Assembly (NCBI GenBank): GCA_964023275.1
Contig: OZ029923.1
Span: 4,786,229-4,850,228, forward strand
From: Norana najaformis
Taxonomy: Eukaryota; Annelida; Clitellata; Crassiclitellata; Hormogastridae
Length of the DNA: 64,000 nucleotides
Direction of reading: 5' to 3'
In this document: piece after piece, positions 1 to 11,029 of the stretch
Layout: each line of letters starts with the position of its first letter
How positions within the stretch are numbered: position 1 is the stretch's first letter
Program-made: the position numbers and the translations under genes
Notes under the pieces: model-generated
Seen by the model: only the letters and a program-made list of their open reading frames with translations
The model's database searches: none
What the model was told of the DNA's origin: nothing

Positions 1-1
1 C

Positions 2-808
2 GACGAGAACGACAACGCGCCCGTGTTTCTGTTTCCGGGCTCTGGCGTCGACACGGTCGAGTTGGCCGGTCACTCGGCCGTGACTGGCATCGTCGTCACG
101 CGACTCGTAGCAACGGACCTTGACATCGGCGAGAACGCGGAGCTTCTCTACGACATCAATAGCGGCAACGTCGACGACCTCTTCCGCATCGACCCTTCGA
201 CCGGGGTAATCACCCTGGCCAAGAAGCCTCCGTCCGTGACGCAAGCACCGTTCGATCAGGTCCAGCGATTGGTAGTCGTCGTGCGTGACCGCGGACAACC
301 GCAGCTGTTGTCCGTCGCCGATCTCGTCGTGGTCTTCAACCACAGCCTGGCCGCGGCGCAGACGGGTTCCTCAGACTCTACCTTCGGTCAAACTTTCCTT
401 TTCGAGGGGCACAACGTTCTCATCCTCATCGGGGCGGCCTTGGGACTCGTCGTGGTCGTGTCCTGCGTGGCTGTAGCGATCGTCTGCGTTCGGAGACACC
501 GGCGAATGATGGCCAAGCGGGCGGCGTTCGCGATGCGGTCGGAAGGGTCACACAAGCACTGCAAGTCGCCGTCCTTCAGCACGAGAGCCAGCAGTCGCGG
601 CGGAGGCAACGGCGGTGCCTTCGGTAGCTTCGCTTCGACGATGGAGACCTCGTCTACGGCGCATAGGTCGGCGTCGGCCGGATGCAGTCTGCTCCAGCAT
701 CACGTCTGCGAGTGCGAAGACGCGATGATGCTCGGCGATGAGACAACCTACATAAACCGCATTCCAGATGACTGGCCTCAGCTTCAGCAGGACTCCGGAA
801 TCATCGCC
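2..808 (+). CDS. Protocadherin exon: last EC repeat, transmembrane helix, juxtamembrane tail
   Basis: The frame is open from base 2. The donor is GCC|GTGAGT at 808/809, phase 0. Residues 1-9 are the inter-repeat linker DENDNAPVF, and the EC repeat follows to about residue 110 with LVATDLDIGEN and RDRGQPQLL. A hydrophobic segment (VLILIGAALGLVVVVSC, about residue 138 on) is followed by the stop-transfer basics RRHRR. The tail is Ser-, Gly- and His-rich and has YINRIPDDW near its end. Reading past the donor only adds translation of the adjacent 16-bp repeat. Confidence 0.9.
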
Positions 809-2622
809 GTGAGTACAAAAGGATACCTGTATCATAGGATACCTGTATCATAGGATACCTGTATCATAGGATACATGTATTATATCTGAACCACAGGATA
901 CCTGTATTATAGGAGACTTGTATTATACCTGTACCACAGGATACACTTATCATAGAAAATTGTATCATGGGATACCTGTATTATACCTGTAACACAGGAT
1001 ACAGGTACCATACCTGCCTCATATCAAACCTATGACCGCAACTTACGCTTCCGATGCCTGTTTCATGCCTCCAATATGGGATACCTGTTTCATAGAATGC
1101 CTGTATTCTATGTATATAATAAGACATCTGTACCATACCTGCATCACACCTGTATTTTGGCCTGTAACATACATGTACTGTTGGGTACGACTGACACATT
1201 TATATAGCGAGTAATATGTTAAGAACACAACCTAGACATGGGATTAAGTTATAAATAGAGGAGGATATATTGATTTATACGAGGTTATAGTAATACTGAG
1301 GAGAATGTTCCGATAAAGAAGTTATACAAGTACAGAAGATGTACAGAAGATTTACAAATACAAGAATAAACAGAGAGAGAGTACGATGTACAGATATAGA
1401 GAAGGATATTCAGAAAGAGAGAGAGACATATTTAGAAAGAGAATGTGTGTCTAGACTCATACTAAGGTCTTCTGGGATAGATTCATGGATTTATTTGGGA
1501 CCTTCGTTTCGGACGGCGAGTTGAGATATACGCGCAGAAGAGGCATAAGCACTAGACGCTTAAGCTCTGCTTGCGGTTGTGAAACGTTTCAAATCGATTG
1601 CCTCCTAACTGGCTGATTGATTTTGCCTACGTATCACCGACCGACCGGCCGAACGACCGACTACATGATCGATTAAGAAATCGCCCTGCCACTTGTAGTT
1701 GATTTGTCGCCATCTTGATTGATTGATACTTCGGGAATTGGAAGATTCAGAAGGGCGTGCAAGTAATTAGGCGTCAGTTTCTGCAGTCTTGGTGCAGGTA
1801 TACCTAATCTAAGCTGATCAAATCCAATCCGGCCTAATCCGATCAATTATAATCTAATCTAATCTGGTGACTTCTATGGCGCCTTTATCACAACGTACAA
1901 GGCATCAGTCGATGGAAGCTTCAAGTGAAACAGTAGCAAAATTGTAATCTGCCAGAATTCCGACAATTATCTAATCCGTCATACGAACTCACTAGCACTT
2001 CACCTCTAGCAATTTCTGTGCTAGTCTTTTCACTCAAAACTGAAAACATTGCTTTTCCAAAAGTCATATCCTGATTCTTCCTCTTCCCCTTATCTCTCTT
2101 CTCGCTTCAATTTCAAGCACCATCCACCGTAGCCGTCCGACTGTCTGAGTGCCTGAGTCCTTGATCTTAACCTGGAACCGAGCACTTTTGCCTATCGATT
2201 TTGTTTTGACTGAGCGCCTGTGAATAAGCTGGTTCCCGCGACTTAGCTATCGTTGGGCGCTGTAGAAATCTCGAGATTACGATTACAATTACGATTACGA
2301 TTATGCGTTGAGGATTAAAATCCAACAGAACCCAGGGATAGCAGAAGCTATACACCTACAGTTAACCTATATACAGTACATATATATAAATATGTCAACT
2401 GTTGACCTACAGTTGACCTATATATAATATATGTATATAGGTCAGTTTTAGGCGTATAAGTCTGGAGCCTGTAATGGCGCCAGGCACTTTCACATAAGCG
2501 CCATCTATTGCCACGACCCTGTAGGACTACCAACAACTCATTCTACTGGATTTAACATATATAAATATACATATATATATACATGTATATAACCAGAAGC
2601 TATACGCCTACAGTTGACACAC

Positions 2623-2687
<65 letters not shown>

Positions 2688-5600
2688 TGTTAAATCAAGT
2701 AGACTGAGTTGTTGGTAGGCCTATAAGGTCGTTGATGGCCTACAGAGCAATAGATGGCTGTTCTTATGTTGGAGTGCATATCGCCATCACAGGCTCCAGA
2801 CTTATATTGATTTGAACAAATCAAACATCAAACTCCAGATTAAAAACAGGCGACCGTCATTCGATCGCACGCACACTCACACCTACACACAAAATCCCTC
2901 ATATATATATATATATATATACATATATATATCAATCGTATTACGACGTATATATATATATATTTGTATGCATATAAATCTATACACATGTCGATATGTG
3001 TATAAATGTATTTGTTTGTCGACGATCTAAAGTCGGGCCACCGCATCGAGCGAATCCAGAAGATCAATTGCAACGTCGCCTAGGTATTTGCAACACCTTG
3101 CTAAGACGCCGGTGGCCCCGGCTGACACAAAGCCCTCCCTGGTGCAGTGGGAGACAAGCTGACGCACCCGACGCTCTGTGTGGTGCATAATAAATTGTGG
3201 GACACGGTAACCTATTGGTCTGAGGGTCGGCTTGTAGCCTGTAGCCCCCTTCTCCACAAATGTCTACTCTAATAAAGCCTACTTCACTAGTTAATACTTC
3301 AGTAATGCCTGCTCAACTAATTATTATTGCACTAATAGCTACTCCACTAATTAATACTGCTGTAATGCCTACTCTACTAATGCCAACTTTAGTAATGCCT
3401 ACTCTATTACTGCCTACTCTATTACTGCCTACTCTATTACTGCCTACTCTACTAATGTATACTCCACTAATGCTTACTCTATGAATGCCTACTCCAATAA
3501 TGCCTGCTTTACTACTGCCTACTCAATTATTGCTTACTCTACTAATGTCTACTCCGCTAATGCCTACTCTACCAATGCCTACTCTACTCCTGCCTACTCC
3601 ATTAATGCCTACTCTACTACTACCTACTCCACTGATGCCTACTCCACTATTGTGTAATCCACTTATTATTCCACAAGGTAATTCACTAATTAATACTCCG
3701 CTATTGCCACTTTACTAATTCCTACTCATTAATTAAGCCTAATTAAATTAATTTCTTAATTAAACGCAGTAATCAAGGAAGACCGACGCCTAAAAAATTA
3801 AAAATATCTGCAAATAGGAATATGACCATTAGTCTTTCTCTGAAGAAAACACTGGCTGGAACACTGTTCCGTTGTTCCATACGTTAAAAACTAGTTTTCT
3901 CTAAACCAAAACACTGGCTGGAACACATTCCGTTGTTCCACGCGTTAAAAACTAGTTTTTCTCTAAACTAAAACACTAGCCGGAATACTGTTCCGTTGTT
4001 CCACACGTTAAAAACAAGTTTTTCTCTAAACAACACACTGGCAGGAACACGTTCCGTTGTTCCACACTTTAAAAACTAGTTTTTCTCTAAACAAAACACT
4101 GGCAGGAACACGTGCCGTTGTTCCACACGTTAAAAACTAGTTTTTCTCTAAACAAAACACTGGCCGGAACACGTTTCGTTGTTCCACACGTTCTTTTTTT
4201 TCCACACGTTAAAAACTAGTTTTTCTCTAAACAAAACACTGGCAGGAACACGTTCCGTTGTTCCACACGTTTAAAAACCCCTCTGCTCGAATGTCTGTCG
4301 TTCTAATTGCCTTCCTGCCGATTGCGCCTGGGTCGCTAATACGTAGCAGATCTGTTCAATACAGAATCACAAGTGTTTGCTTGAAATCGAACCATTGACC
4401 ATTCGGCTGATTGGCCGCGGTTTACACGGCTTTCCTTTGGGCAAACACTTGGGCTTCTGCTGGTGTATTGAGCGACTCATGGTACATAAGTGTCGATGTA
4501 ATATTAATCTGTGGATGTCGGCTGCTACACCATTCAACCATTGAGAGGGCATCCACCCGTCTTCTACACGATCGGCATATGTATGTATGTATGTATATAT
4601 GTATGTATGTATGTAAGCATGTATGTATGTATGTATATATATGTACACATATATGCATGTATTTATGTGTTTATGTATGTATGTATGTATGTAAGCATGT
4701 ATGTATGTATATATGTATGTAAGCATGTATGTATGTATGTATATATATGTACACATATATGCATGTATTTATGTGTTTATGTATGTATGTATGTATGTAA
4801 GCATGTATGTATGTATGTATGTATGTAAGCATGTATGTATGTATGTATATATATGTACACATATATGCATGTATTTATGTGTTTATGTATGTATGTATGT
4901 ATGTAAGCATGTATGTATGTATGTATATATATGTACACATATATGCATGTATTTATGTGTTTATGTATGTATGTATGTATGTAAGCATGTATGTATGTAT
5001 ATATGTATGTAACTATGCATGTATGTTTGTATGTATGTATATGCATTACATATATATGTATGTATGTATGATTATATGTATGTATGTATGTATGTATGTG
5101 TGTAGGTATGTATATATTTATGTATGTATGCGTGTATGTATGTACGTACGTTTGTATGTATGTATGTATGTATGTATTTATGTATGTATATATGTATGTA
5201 ACTATGCATGTATGTTTGTATGTATGTATATGCATTACATATATATGTATGTATGTATGATTATATGTATGTATGTATGTATGTATGTGTGTAGGTATGT
5301 ATATATTTATGTATGTATGCGTGTATGTATGTACGTACGTTTGTATGTATGTATGTATGTATGTATTTATGTATGTATGTATGTATGTAAGCATGTATGT
5401 ATGTATGTATGTAAGCATGTATGTATGTATATATGTAGGTAACTATGCATGTATGTATGTATGTATGTAAGCATGTATGTATGTATGTATGTATATGCAT
5501 ACATATATATGTATGTATGTATGATTATATGTATGCATGTATGTATGTGTGTAGGTATGTATATATTTATGTATGTATGCGTGTATGTATGTACGTACGT

Positions 5601-6186
5601 TTGTATGTATGTATGTATGTATTTATGTATGTATGTATGTACATCGAATCTTAAACTGAATAGATGTATAGATGCATACAGTATATATGTATATCTGTAG
5701 GAATGTATGTAGGAATTTATGCAGGTATCTATGTATGATTCTATGCATATAGGCAGGAATGTACGTATGCATGTGTGCAGGTATGTATGTATTTATGTAT
5801 ATATGTATGCATCTATTTGTGTATAATTGTGTGTATGCACGTACGTATGTATGTATCATGTATGTTCCCTGCATGCATGTCTGTATGTATGTATATTTGT
5901 TTGTATACGTATTGCATGGCAGATGACTGCATCGTAAAGCATCTTTGTCTTTGCAAACAGGAAACTAATTCGCCTCTCATCTCATCTAAAACCACATTTG
6001 CCAGCGATCTCTTCTTCTGAAACTCTGCGCTATATAAAAATGTTACATTGCGCTGTATATATATTTGTGTGTTTGTGTGCGTGAGAGCCCTATACAATAC
6101 ATAGATATATAAAAAGACAGACAGCCAGACGAATAGATGGACGGACAGTGAGAAAGACTGCTAAACCGACAGACAGACAGGCAGTC

Positions 6187-6229
<43 letters not shown>

Positions 6230-6300
6230 GAAAATGGGAAAAGAGAAAAGAAGATATATAGAGCAAAACAGGGAGAGACATCAATGAACAAACATCATAT

Positions 6301-6331
<31 letters not shown>

Positions 6332-7211
6332 GGCAGACAGACAGACAGACAGACAGAGTGACAGACAGGCAGTCAGACAGACAGATTGCTAGATAAAAAT
6401 CTGGTCTGTGTAATCTAGTGACTTCTATAGCGCCGTTATCAAAATGCCCATGGCATCCATCGACTTTCGGCTCAAGTAAAATTGTAATCAAAAAGGATAA
6501 AAAGCCCCACTTGGAGGCAGGCAGGCAGGCAGGCAGACAGACAGACAGACAGACAGACAGGCACGCACGCACGCAGGCACGCAGGCAGAGCTAACTGATT
6601 AGGCTACTGCTTAGCTGGCGATGAAATGTTCAGCAATCAACGCCATGTCTTTGTTTGATTCGACGTCGAATATTATTTCTCCAAACCACGCGATAGGTTT
6701 TGCAATACGTCTCGTAGATGTCGACCCCAATATCGACGCAATTCGACCCCTCCACTCTTAGATTCCCCTTCAACCCGTCTCTAAGTCAGTGGGGCATTCG
6801 ATGGTGTTGTTCTAGAGCCGCTATTTCGTGACACTTGCTTTCATATGTCATGAAGATTACACCCTCTCCTTCCCGCAACGGTTAAGTCTCGTCATGAAAC
6901 ACTTCACCCGCGTGCAATAAAGTCTTATATCATGTATCTTGTAAGCTCTATGTCGGCGCACATCGCACGACGGGAGATTTTTTATTTATGTCACGAGGAA
7001 GATAGACAGACAAACGATGGCACAGAAAGAGAGACAGTGAGACAGACAGAGACAGACAAACAGGCATATACAGACAGATCAACAGAGGCACAGAGACAAA
7101 CAGACAGAGAGAGATAGACAGAGAAGCAGGCAAACACAGACAATGACAGAGAGTAACTGGCAGACAGGCATACAGAGAGAGGCAGACCGAGACACACACA
7201 GAGAGAGAGAG

Positions 7212-7286
<75 letters not shown>

Positions 7287-8112
7287 CAGATAGATAGATA
7301 GACAGACAGATAGATAGACAGACAGATAGACAGACAGACAGACAGAGAGATAGGGTGAGAGAGAGTGAAACAGAGAGACAGATGGATAGGGTGAGAGAGA
7401 ATGAGACAGAGAGACAGAGAGAGAGAGACAGAAAGAGAGTCAGTGTGTGTGTGAGAGAGAGAGAGAAAGAGACAGAGACAGAGACAGACAGACGGACATC
7501 GAAAGACATTGGACCAGAGGCAGAGATATGAAACCATACCCAGAAGCAAAGATAAACAAAAAAGAGGAAATGGATGGAGGTTCTTCCTGTTGGATGATTT
7601 ACGAAGGTCGTTCTGTGGTCAGCCCTCGAAGTCATAAAGAATCTTTGGTCTCAAATGAGATGACGGCGATCAAAGAATTAAGTAGAAGTTGAAGATCCAT
7701 GGATTCCTATAATAAACAGACTGATGTTTAAGAGTTTCCGCCGCATGGTGGCGCAAGTATATTGACACGAATAGAACAACGATGACGACGGCGAAATGAT
7801 GACAACAACAATGATAAGTATCACCATGATGGTGACGACGACGAAAATGATGACGACCTTGATTATAATTAGTGTTAATTATGATCATAATAGTGGTAAT
7901 GGTGACAGTGATGAAGACGATGACGACGACGATGATGCCGACAAAGACAAAGACGACGACGATAATAATGAAGACAACGATGACGATGATGATGATTACT
8001 ACGACGACGATTATGATGATGTCGACATACATATATACCTACCTACCTACATACATACATACATCAAATGATGATGATGTGATGATGTTGTTGATGATGA
8101 TGATGGTGGTGT

Positions 8113-8150
<38 letters not shown>

Positions 8151-9885
8151 GTGTTGATGGTACTGATGGTGTTGATGGTACTGATGATGTGATGATGATG
8201 ATGATGGTGATGATGTTTTTGATGATGATGATAATGGTGGTGTTGACGATGATAATGACGATGACGATGTTGATGATGATGACGATGACTTTTCATCATC
8301 TGTAGAACTCGGACGGTCTGCCGTCGACTGGAGACGTCCTGCCGCCGCAGCCGTTGACGCCGTCCTCTTCCCGGTGCCACGGCATCCCAAGGACCCGGTC
8401 GTGCAGCCCGCACGGCTGCTGCGGCCACCGATGCTGTTCCTATGGCAACCGGTGTGGCGGCGGCGGGGGTGGTGCCCCGCTGTCCCACCGATGCCGCGTC
8501 GTGTATCAGTCGCCGTCCTTCAGGCAGCACACCCCCCTCATCTCCCGCCCTCACTCCCCCACAGAGGCAGTCCGGGTAGGTACCTATGACCATCTCTTTC
8601 TCCCAGTCTCTGTCTGTGTGTGTTCGTCTGTTTGGCCGTGTCGACCTGTCTGCGTGTCTGCATATCTGTGTGGCTCTCTGCGTGTCTCTCCGTGTGTCAC
8701 TATCCGTGCGTGTCTAGTTTTCCTTATTGTCACGAACTAAATGAGTTAGTGAGTCAGTGAATGAGTCAATGAGCGAGTGAGCAAGTGAGTTAGCGAGAGC
8801 GAGTGAGAGTCAGTGAGTAAGTCAGTGAGTGAGCCAGTGAGTGAGTGTGAGAGAGCGAGCGAGCGAGCGAGCGAGTGAGTGAGTGAGTGAGTCAGTCAGT
8901 TGTCTATCCATCTGTCCGTGTGTCTGACTGCCTTTTTCCGGTCTTTTGCGGGGCACGGTGACCGATTGGTTAGAGCACTGGGCTTGCAACGCGGAGAGTA
9001 CGGGTTCAGAGCTCCCCTTAGACGGTGTCTGCGTAAGAACGTTGAGCTCAGCCATCTATAAGCTTCTTCAGCTCTTAAATAAGTAATTATGTTGTTCTTC
9101 GCTCTACTGCTTACTTACTTGCTACGCTGCTTCAATCAGATGCTTCAACCGGTGATGAAGATGCAGCAGCAGCAGCAACAGCAGACTGGCCCAGACTCGA
9201 GCATCTGTGACCATGACCTGGAGAGTGTCGGTTCAGCTTCCACTTGGACGGACAGCGGAAGAGGTCCGAGTGAGGAGGACGATCGACTCCGGTCCCTCCA
9301 GCTGCATCCCTGCCTCAACTGTGGAGCCAATAGCATCGCTCCAAGTAAGACAGCCTTAAGTTTTATGCTGTTTAGACGCAAAGGTGTGGCAAGGTAAGGC
9401 GAGATCCTGCTAAGACATGCAAGAAAAGGTATGATGAGCTGATCGTTAGGTAAGGTAAGGTAAGGCAAGATAAATATAAGGTAAGGTAAGGTAAGGTAAG
9501 GCAAGGGAAGGTTTTACTAGGACATGGCTTGATGAGCTTATCATAAGTTAAGATAAGGTAAGACGACGCAAGGTAAGTCAAGGTCCTAACACGACATGGT
9601 GTCATGAGCTAATCGTAAGGCAAGGTAAAGATGAGAACAGGTAAGCTGGAAGGAGATAAAGTGAATTAAGGTAAGTTAGGAAATGATAAGATATGGATAT
9701 ACGATTAAGATAAGGTAAGATATGGTAAAGTAAGGCAACTGTCCATTTCTTACTCACCATCAACATGAGTCTAAGGCTATCATTATATCAGCCGCTATAG
9801 TTGAATTTTTTTGTGCAGTGTGAAGATGTGAAACGTAGTTTTCTTTTTGGCAGGTAATACAGCGACCGACGTTGTGCTTTCGTAA
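2..9885 (+). CDS. Protocadherin (delta-like), 3' part of gene, four exons
   Basis: Cell-surface homophilic adhesion protein of the cadherin superfamily. Exons: 2-808, 8306-8575, 9140-9344 and, tentatively, 9854-9885 with a TAA stop. The intron phases (0, 0, 1) keep one frame throughout. It opens with the cadherin linker DENDNAPVF, followed by one last EC repeat (DxD-type calcium motif in ATDLDIGEN, and RDRGQP), a transmembrane helix and a cytoplasmic tail. The tail carries DSGRGPSEED, which resembles the conserved cytoplasmic motif of delta-protocadherins. The upstream EC repeats and signal peptide lie outside the window. The first intron (809-8305) is filled with tandem repeats, so a further small exon there cannot be excluded. 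Seen: motifs and splice sites. Known: the family features. Inferred: the last exon. Confidence 0.88.
820..1010. repeat. 16-bp minisatellite beside the protocadherin donor
   Basis: Tandem, increasingly degenerate copies of GGATACCTGTATCATA begin 11 bases after the splice donor. Related GATACCTGT / CATACCTG fragments continue as far as about 1170. Confidence 0.85.
1011..2082. other. Intronic DNA without a gene; one short dispersed repeat
   Basis: No supported coding sequence. Bases about 1840-1955 (AATCTAATCTGGTGACTTC, TATGGCGCC, GTCGATGG, CAAGTGAAA in order) match copies at about 6405-6500 and 54490-54605. These form a small dispersed family with a box resembling TATAGCGCC. Confidence 0.6.
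2083..2315 (-). repeat. SINE-like family A copy
   Basis: Dispersed element with at least a dozen copies in the window. Written in its own orientation it starts with a CT-rich part (TTATCTCTCTTCTCGC). It continues through CCTATCGATTTTGTTTTGAC, TGAGCGCCTGTGAATAAGC, GTTGGGCGCTGTAGAAATC and TCGAGATTACGATTAC, and ends in a variable (GATTAC)n tail. No obvious tRNA-type A/B boxes are seen. The tail suggests retroposition. This copy reads along the plus strand with the tail at 2270-2305; by the convention used in these entries it is the minus-type orientation. Confidence 0.8.
2631..2962. repeat. (GT)n and (TA)n microsatellites
   Basis: (GT)n occupies about 2631-2684 and interrupted (TA)n about 2898-2962. 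Between them is a non-coding stretch (TAAGTCTGGAGCCTG-type words at 2456-2475, and their complement near 2790) that forms a loose inverted repeat around the (GT)n. Confidence 0.85.
3090..3257 (+). repeat. tRNA-derived SINE remnant
   Basis: A tRNA-like segment (GGGACACGGTAACCTATTGG, then GGTCGGCTTGTAG) resembles the better preserved head at 8945-9020. It is preceded by TCTGTGTGGTGCATAATAAA. The copy is degraded. Confidence 0.45.
3260..3715. repeat. 15-bp minisatellite (ACTCTACTAATGCCT)
   Basis: About 30 degenerate copies of a 15-bp unit. Because the unit is a multiple of three and lacks stops in one frame, it reads as repeats of Pro-Thr-Leu-Leu-Met. It is intronic, with no coding context. Confidence 0.9.
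3845..4275. repeat. 61-62-bp minisatellite, seven copies
   Basis: The unit contains AAAACACTGGC, GGAACACGTTCCGTTGTTCC and TTAAAAACTAGTTTTTCTC. Spacing between copies is 61 or 62 bp except the last (79 bp, an 18-bp insertion with a T run at about 4191-4208). Each unit holds two small palindromes, AAAAACTAGTTTTT and the GGAAC..GTTCC pair. Confidence 0.9.
4576..5645. repeat. 1-kb (GTAT)n tetranucleotide array with higher-order units
   Basis: Almost pure GTAT steps broken by diagnostic interruptions (AAGC, TATATATGTACACATATATG, AACTATGCATG, CGTACGTACG). These recur as blocks: AACTATGCATG occurs at 5011, 5201 and 5441, so the array grew by duplication of segments of about 85-240 bp. Long open frames on both strands are artefacts of the 4-bp period. 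Confidence 0.95.
6165..6585. repeat. (ACAG)n / (GCAG)n tracts
   Basis: (ACAG)n at about 6165-6228 and 6300-6385, and GCAG/ACAG/GCAC steps at about 6515-6585. A short dispersed repeat (TATAGCGCC box type) sits between them at about 6405-6500. Confidence 0.9.
7005..7500. repeat. Compound (ACAG)/(GATA)/(GAGA) purine-rich array
   Basis: A strand-biased A/G-rich compound microsatellite with pure (GATA)n near 7250-7285 and (ACAG)n near 7225-7250. It lies in the protocadherin intron and has no gene content. Confidence 0.9.
7780..8290. repeat. (GAT/GAC)n trinucleotide array abutting an acceptor
   Basis: Degenerate GAT/GAC, then cleaner GATGAT steps, ending at about 8290, some 15 bases before the splice acceptor at 8305. 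The open frames (poly-Asp, poly-Met, or poly-His on the other strand) are period artefacts. Confidence 0.92.
8306..8575 (+). CDS. Protocadherin cytoplasmic exon 2 (Cys/His/Pro-rich)
   Basis: Exactly 90 codons, between TGTAG at 8301-8305 and the donor GTAGGT at 8576. Both boundaries are phase 0, matching the exons on either side. It encodes a Cys/Gly/Ser/Pro-rich stretch (CSPHGCCGHRCC, then a run of six Gly) ending in FRQHTPLISRPHSPTEAVR. High GC compared with its surroundings supports coding. The upstream 500 bp is a GAT/GAC repeat that leaves only about 16 nt of weak pyrimidine tract before the acceptor, which is unusual. Confidence 0.75.
8740..9075 (+). repeat. (GTGA)n tract followed by tRNA-derived SINE
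   Basis: GTGA/GCGA steps occupy 8740-8905. At 8950 begins a tRNA-like head, GGGCACGGTGACCGATTGG with TTAGAGCACTGGGCTTGC (A-box like) and ACGGGTTCAGAGCTCCCC (B-box like). A non-tRNA body reaches about 9075. The same head occurs in the opposite orientation at 54720-54825. Confidence 0.65.
9140..9344 (+). CDS. Protocadherin cytoplasmic exon 3 with DSGRGPSEED motif
   Basis: The acceptor TTCAATCAG ends at 9139. The donor is CCAA|GTAAGA at 9344/9345, phase 1. It encodes a Met/Gln-rich start with seven consecutive Gln, then ESVGSASTWTDSGRGPSEED and HPCLNCGANSIAP. The DSGRG-SE-D block is the hallmark used here to call a delta-type protocadherin tail. The polyglutamine is encoded mainly by CAG, so its length may vary between individuals. 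Confidence 0.82.
9440..9735. repeat. (GGTAA)n pentanucleotide array
   Basis: AAGGTAAG steps, dense at 9446-9505 and scattered to 9735. About a dozen GGTAAG words occur, two of them AGGTAAGT, on the sense strand of the last protocadherin intron. Each looks like a 5' splice site. Confidence 0.9.
9854..9885 (+). CDS. Protocadherin putative last exon
   Basis: A strong acceptor (pyrimidine tract then TTTTTGGCAG) ends at 9853. Completing the phase-1 codon from the previous exon gives Ser-Asn-Thr-Ala-Thr-Asp-Val-Val-Leu-Ser, then TAA at 9883-9885. An AATAAA follows at 10631-10636. The very short exon is supported only by phase and splice-site quality. The true 3' end could be another exon downstream. 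Confidence 0.42.
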
Positions 9886-11029
9886 TACTACTTGCGCTAC
9901 ATCAATCTCAGACAATGTCCGATAGCATGTGTGCGCATGCGCCGACCCTGATTGATCAACGCTCGACTGAGAGGATGAGGCTGAACCCTTTGGAGAAGGG
10001 TTTTTCAATACCCCTGTTTGATTCGAAATGCATTGACGTCAACAGATGCTCAGAATCTGTTTAGCCTTTGAAAAGTGGCTGACTTCTTGATTGAATGGGT
10101 GAACTGGCTGAATGACTGAATTGACTAAGTAACTGGATTGACCTCTTCAGCCTTATTCACGACTTGGTCGATTCGATACAAAATCTCGATTGAGTTAGAT
10201 CATCAGTTATTAGTTTTGTAAAAGCCTATTAATAATAATGATAATGATAATGATGATGGTGTTGATGTTGTTGTCGTTGTTGATGATGATGCTGCTGCTG
10301 ATGATGCTGCTGCTGCTGATGATGCGGATGATGCTGATGATGATGATTTTATAAGTCCCAAGCGTTCATGGGTACTCGGGTAAAACACAATAATGATAAG
10401 ATTAAGGTGACCAAAAGGGATGATGACAACGACGACGGTGATGATGACGATAGTTTATATAGCTACTCTGTTTAGCATCTCCCGAAGAGGCGCTATACAA
10501 ATTTGAGATTAAAATTACAACGAGGAGACTGTGTGATGAGTCACGCGTAGCCTGGATGGAGGCTGCAGCGTGCGCGCAATCAAGCGAGGACCTACCTACC
10601 TGGGGGCTACACGTCTACCTGCAGTTGTAGAATAAAGAAGGCACTGATCAGCAGATTGTTGTGAGTCACGAGGTGTATTTTTTTGTTCAGAAATACAGGG
10701 AGTCTGCTTGTCAGGCCTACAATGGGGGCCATGTGTCATCCGGGCATAGAGGCTTTTGTAGGCCTACGCTAAGACCAGTTGATCGATTAACTGGTCGTTT
10801 AAGGCAGATTTATATGGCGCCCAATTTTTTCGACACCGTGGGAAAGGAGTTTAAGAAATATATGCATTTTAATGACGATTTTTACTTTGAAGGCTAAAAA
10901 TAGTTATTGTTCGCTTCAAACCAATCATTGACTGTAGCATGTGGATGTTGTGCATGTATATACAGCCTCTGACCTATTTTGGGCTAATATTCCTATGCAG
11001 ACATAGTACAGTAGGCCCTAAGCCTCCCC
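9886..11029. other. Probable protocadherin 3' UTR and repeat-bearing spacer
   Basis: No convincing exon. A (GAT/GCT)n trinucleotide tract occupies about 10228-10350, with shorter GAT steps near 10420-10450. AATAAA is at 10631. An open frame at 10661-10897 has no recognisable family and no supporting splice context. Confidence 0.5.

Noticed and set aside
4367..5874. Many 60-213-codon frames of Met-Tyr-Val-Cys or His-Thr-Tyr-Ile repeats on both strands
   Set aside because: Direct translation of (GTAT)n; no splice, codon or family support.
6043..7635. Long Ser/Leu/Cys-Val frames on the minus strand (up to 214 codons)
   Set aside because: Translation of (ACAG)/(GATA)/(GAGA) repeats.
8945..9020. 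Possible functional tRNA gene
   Set aside because: A/B boxes are present, but the stems do not close into a cloverleaf and the body continues as a SINE.
10661..10897. 78-codon plus-strand frame after the protocadherin
   Set aside because: No recognisable domain and no phase-compatible splice link to the exon ending at 9344.
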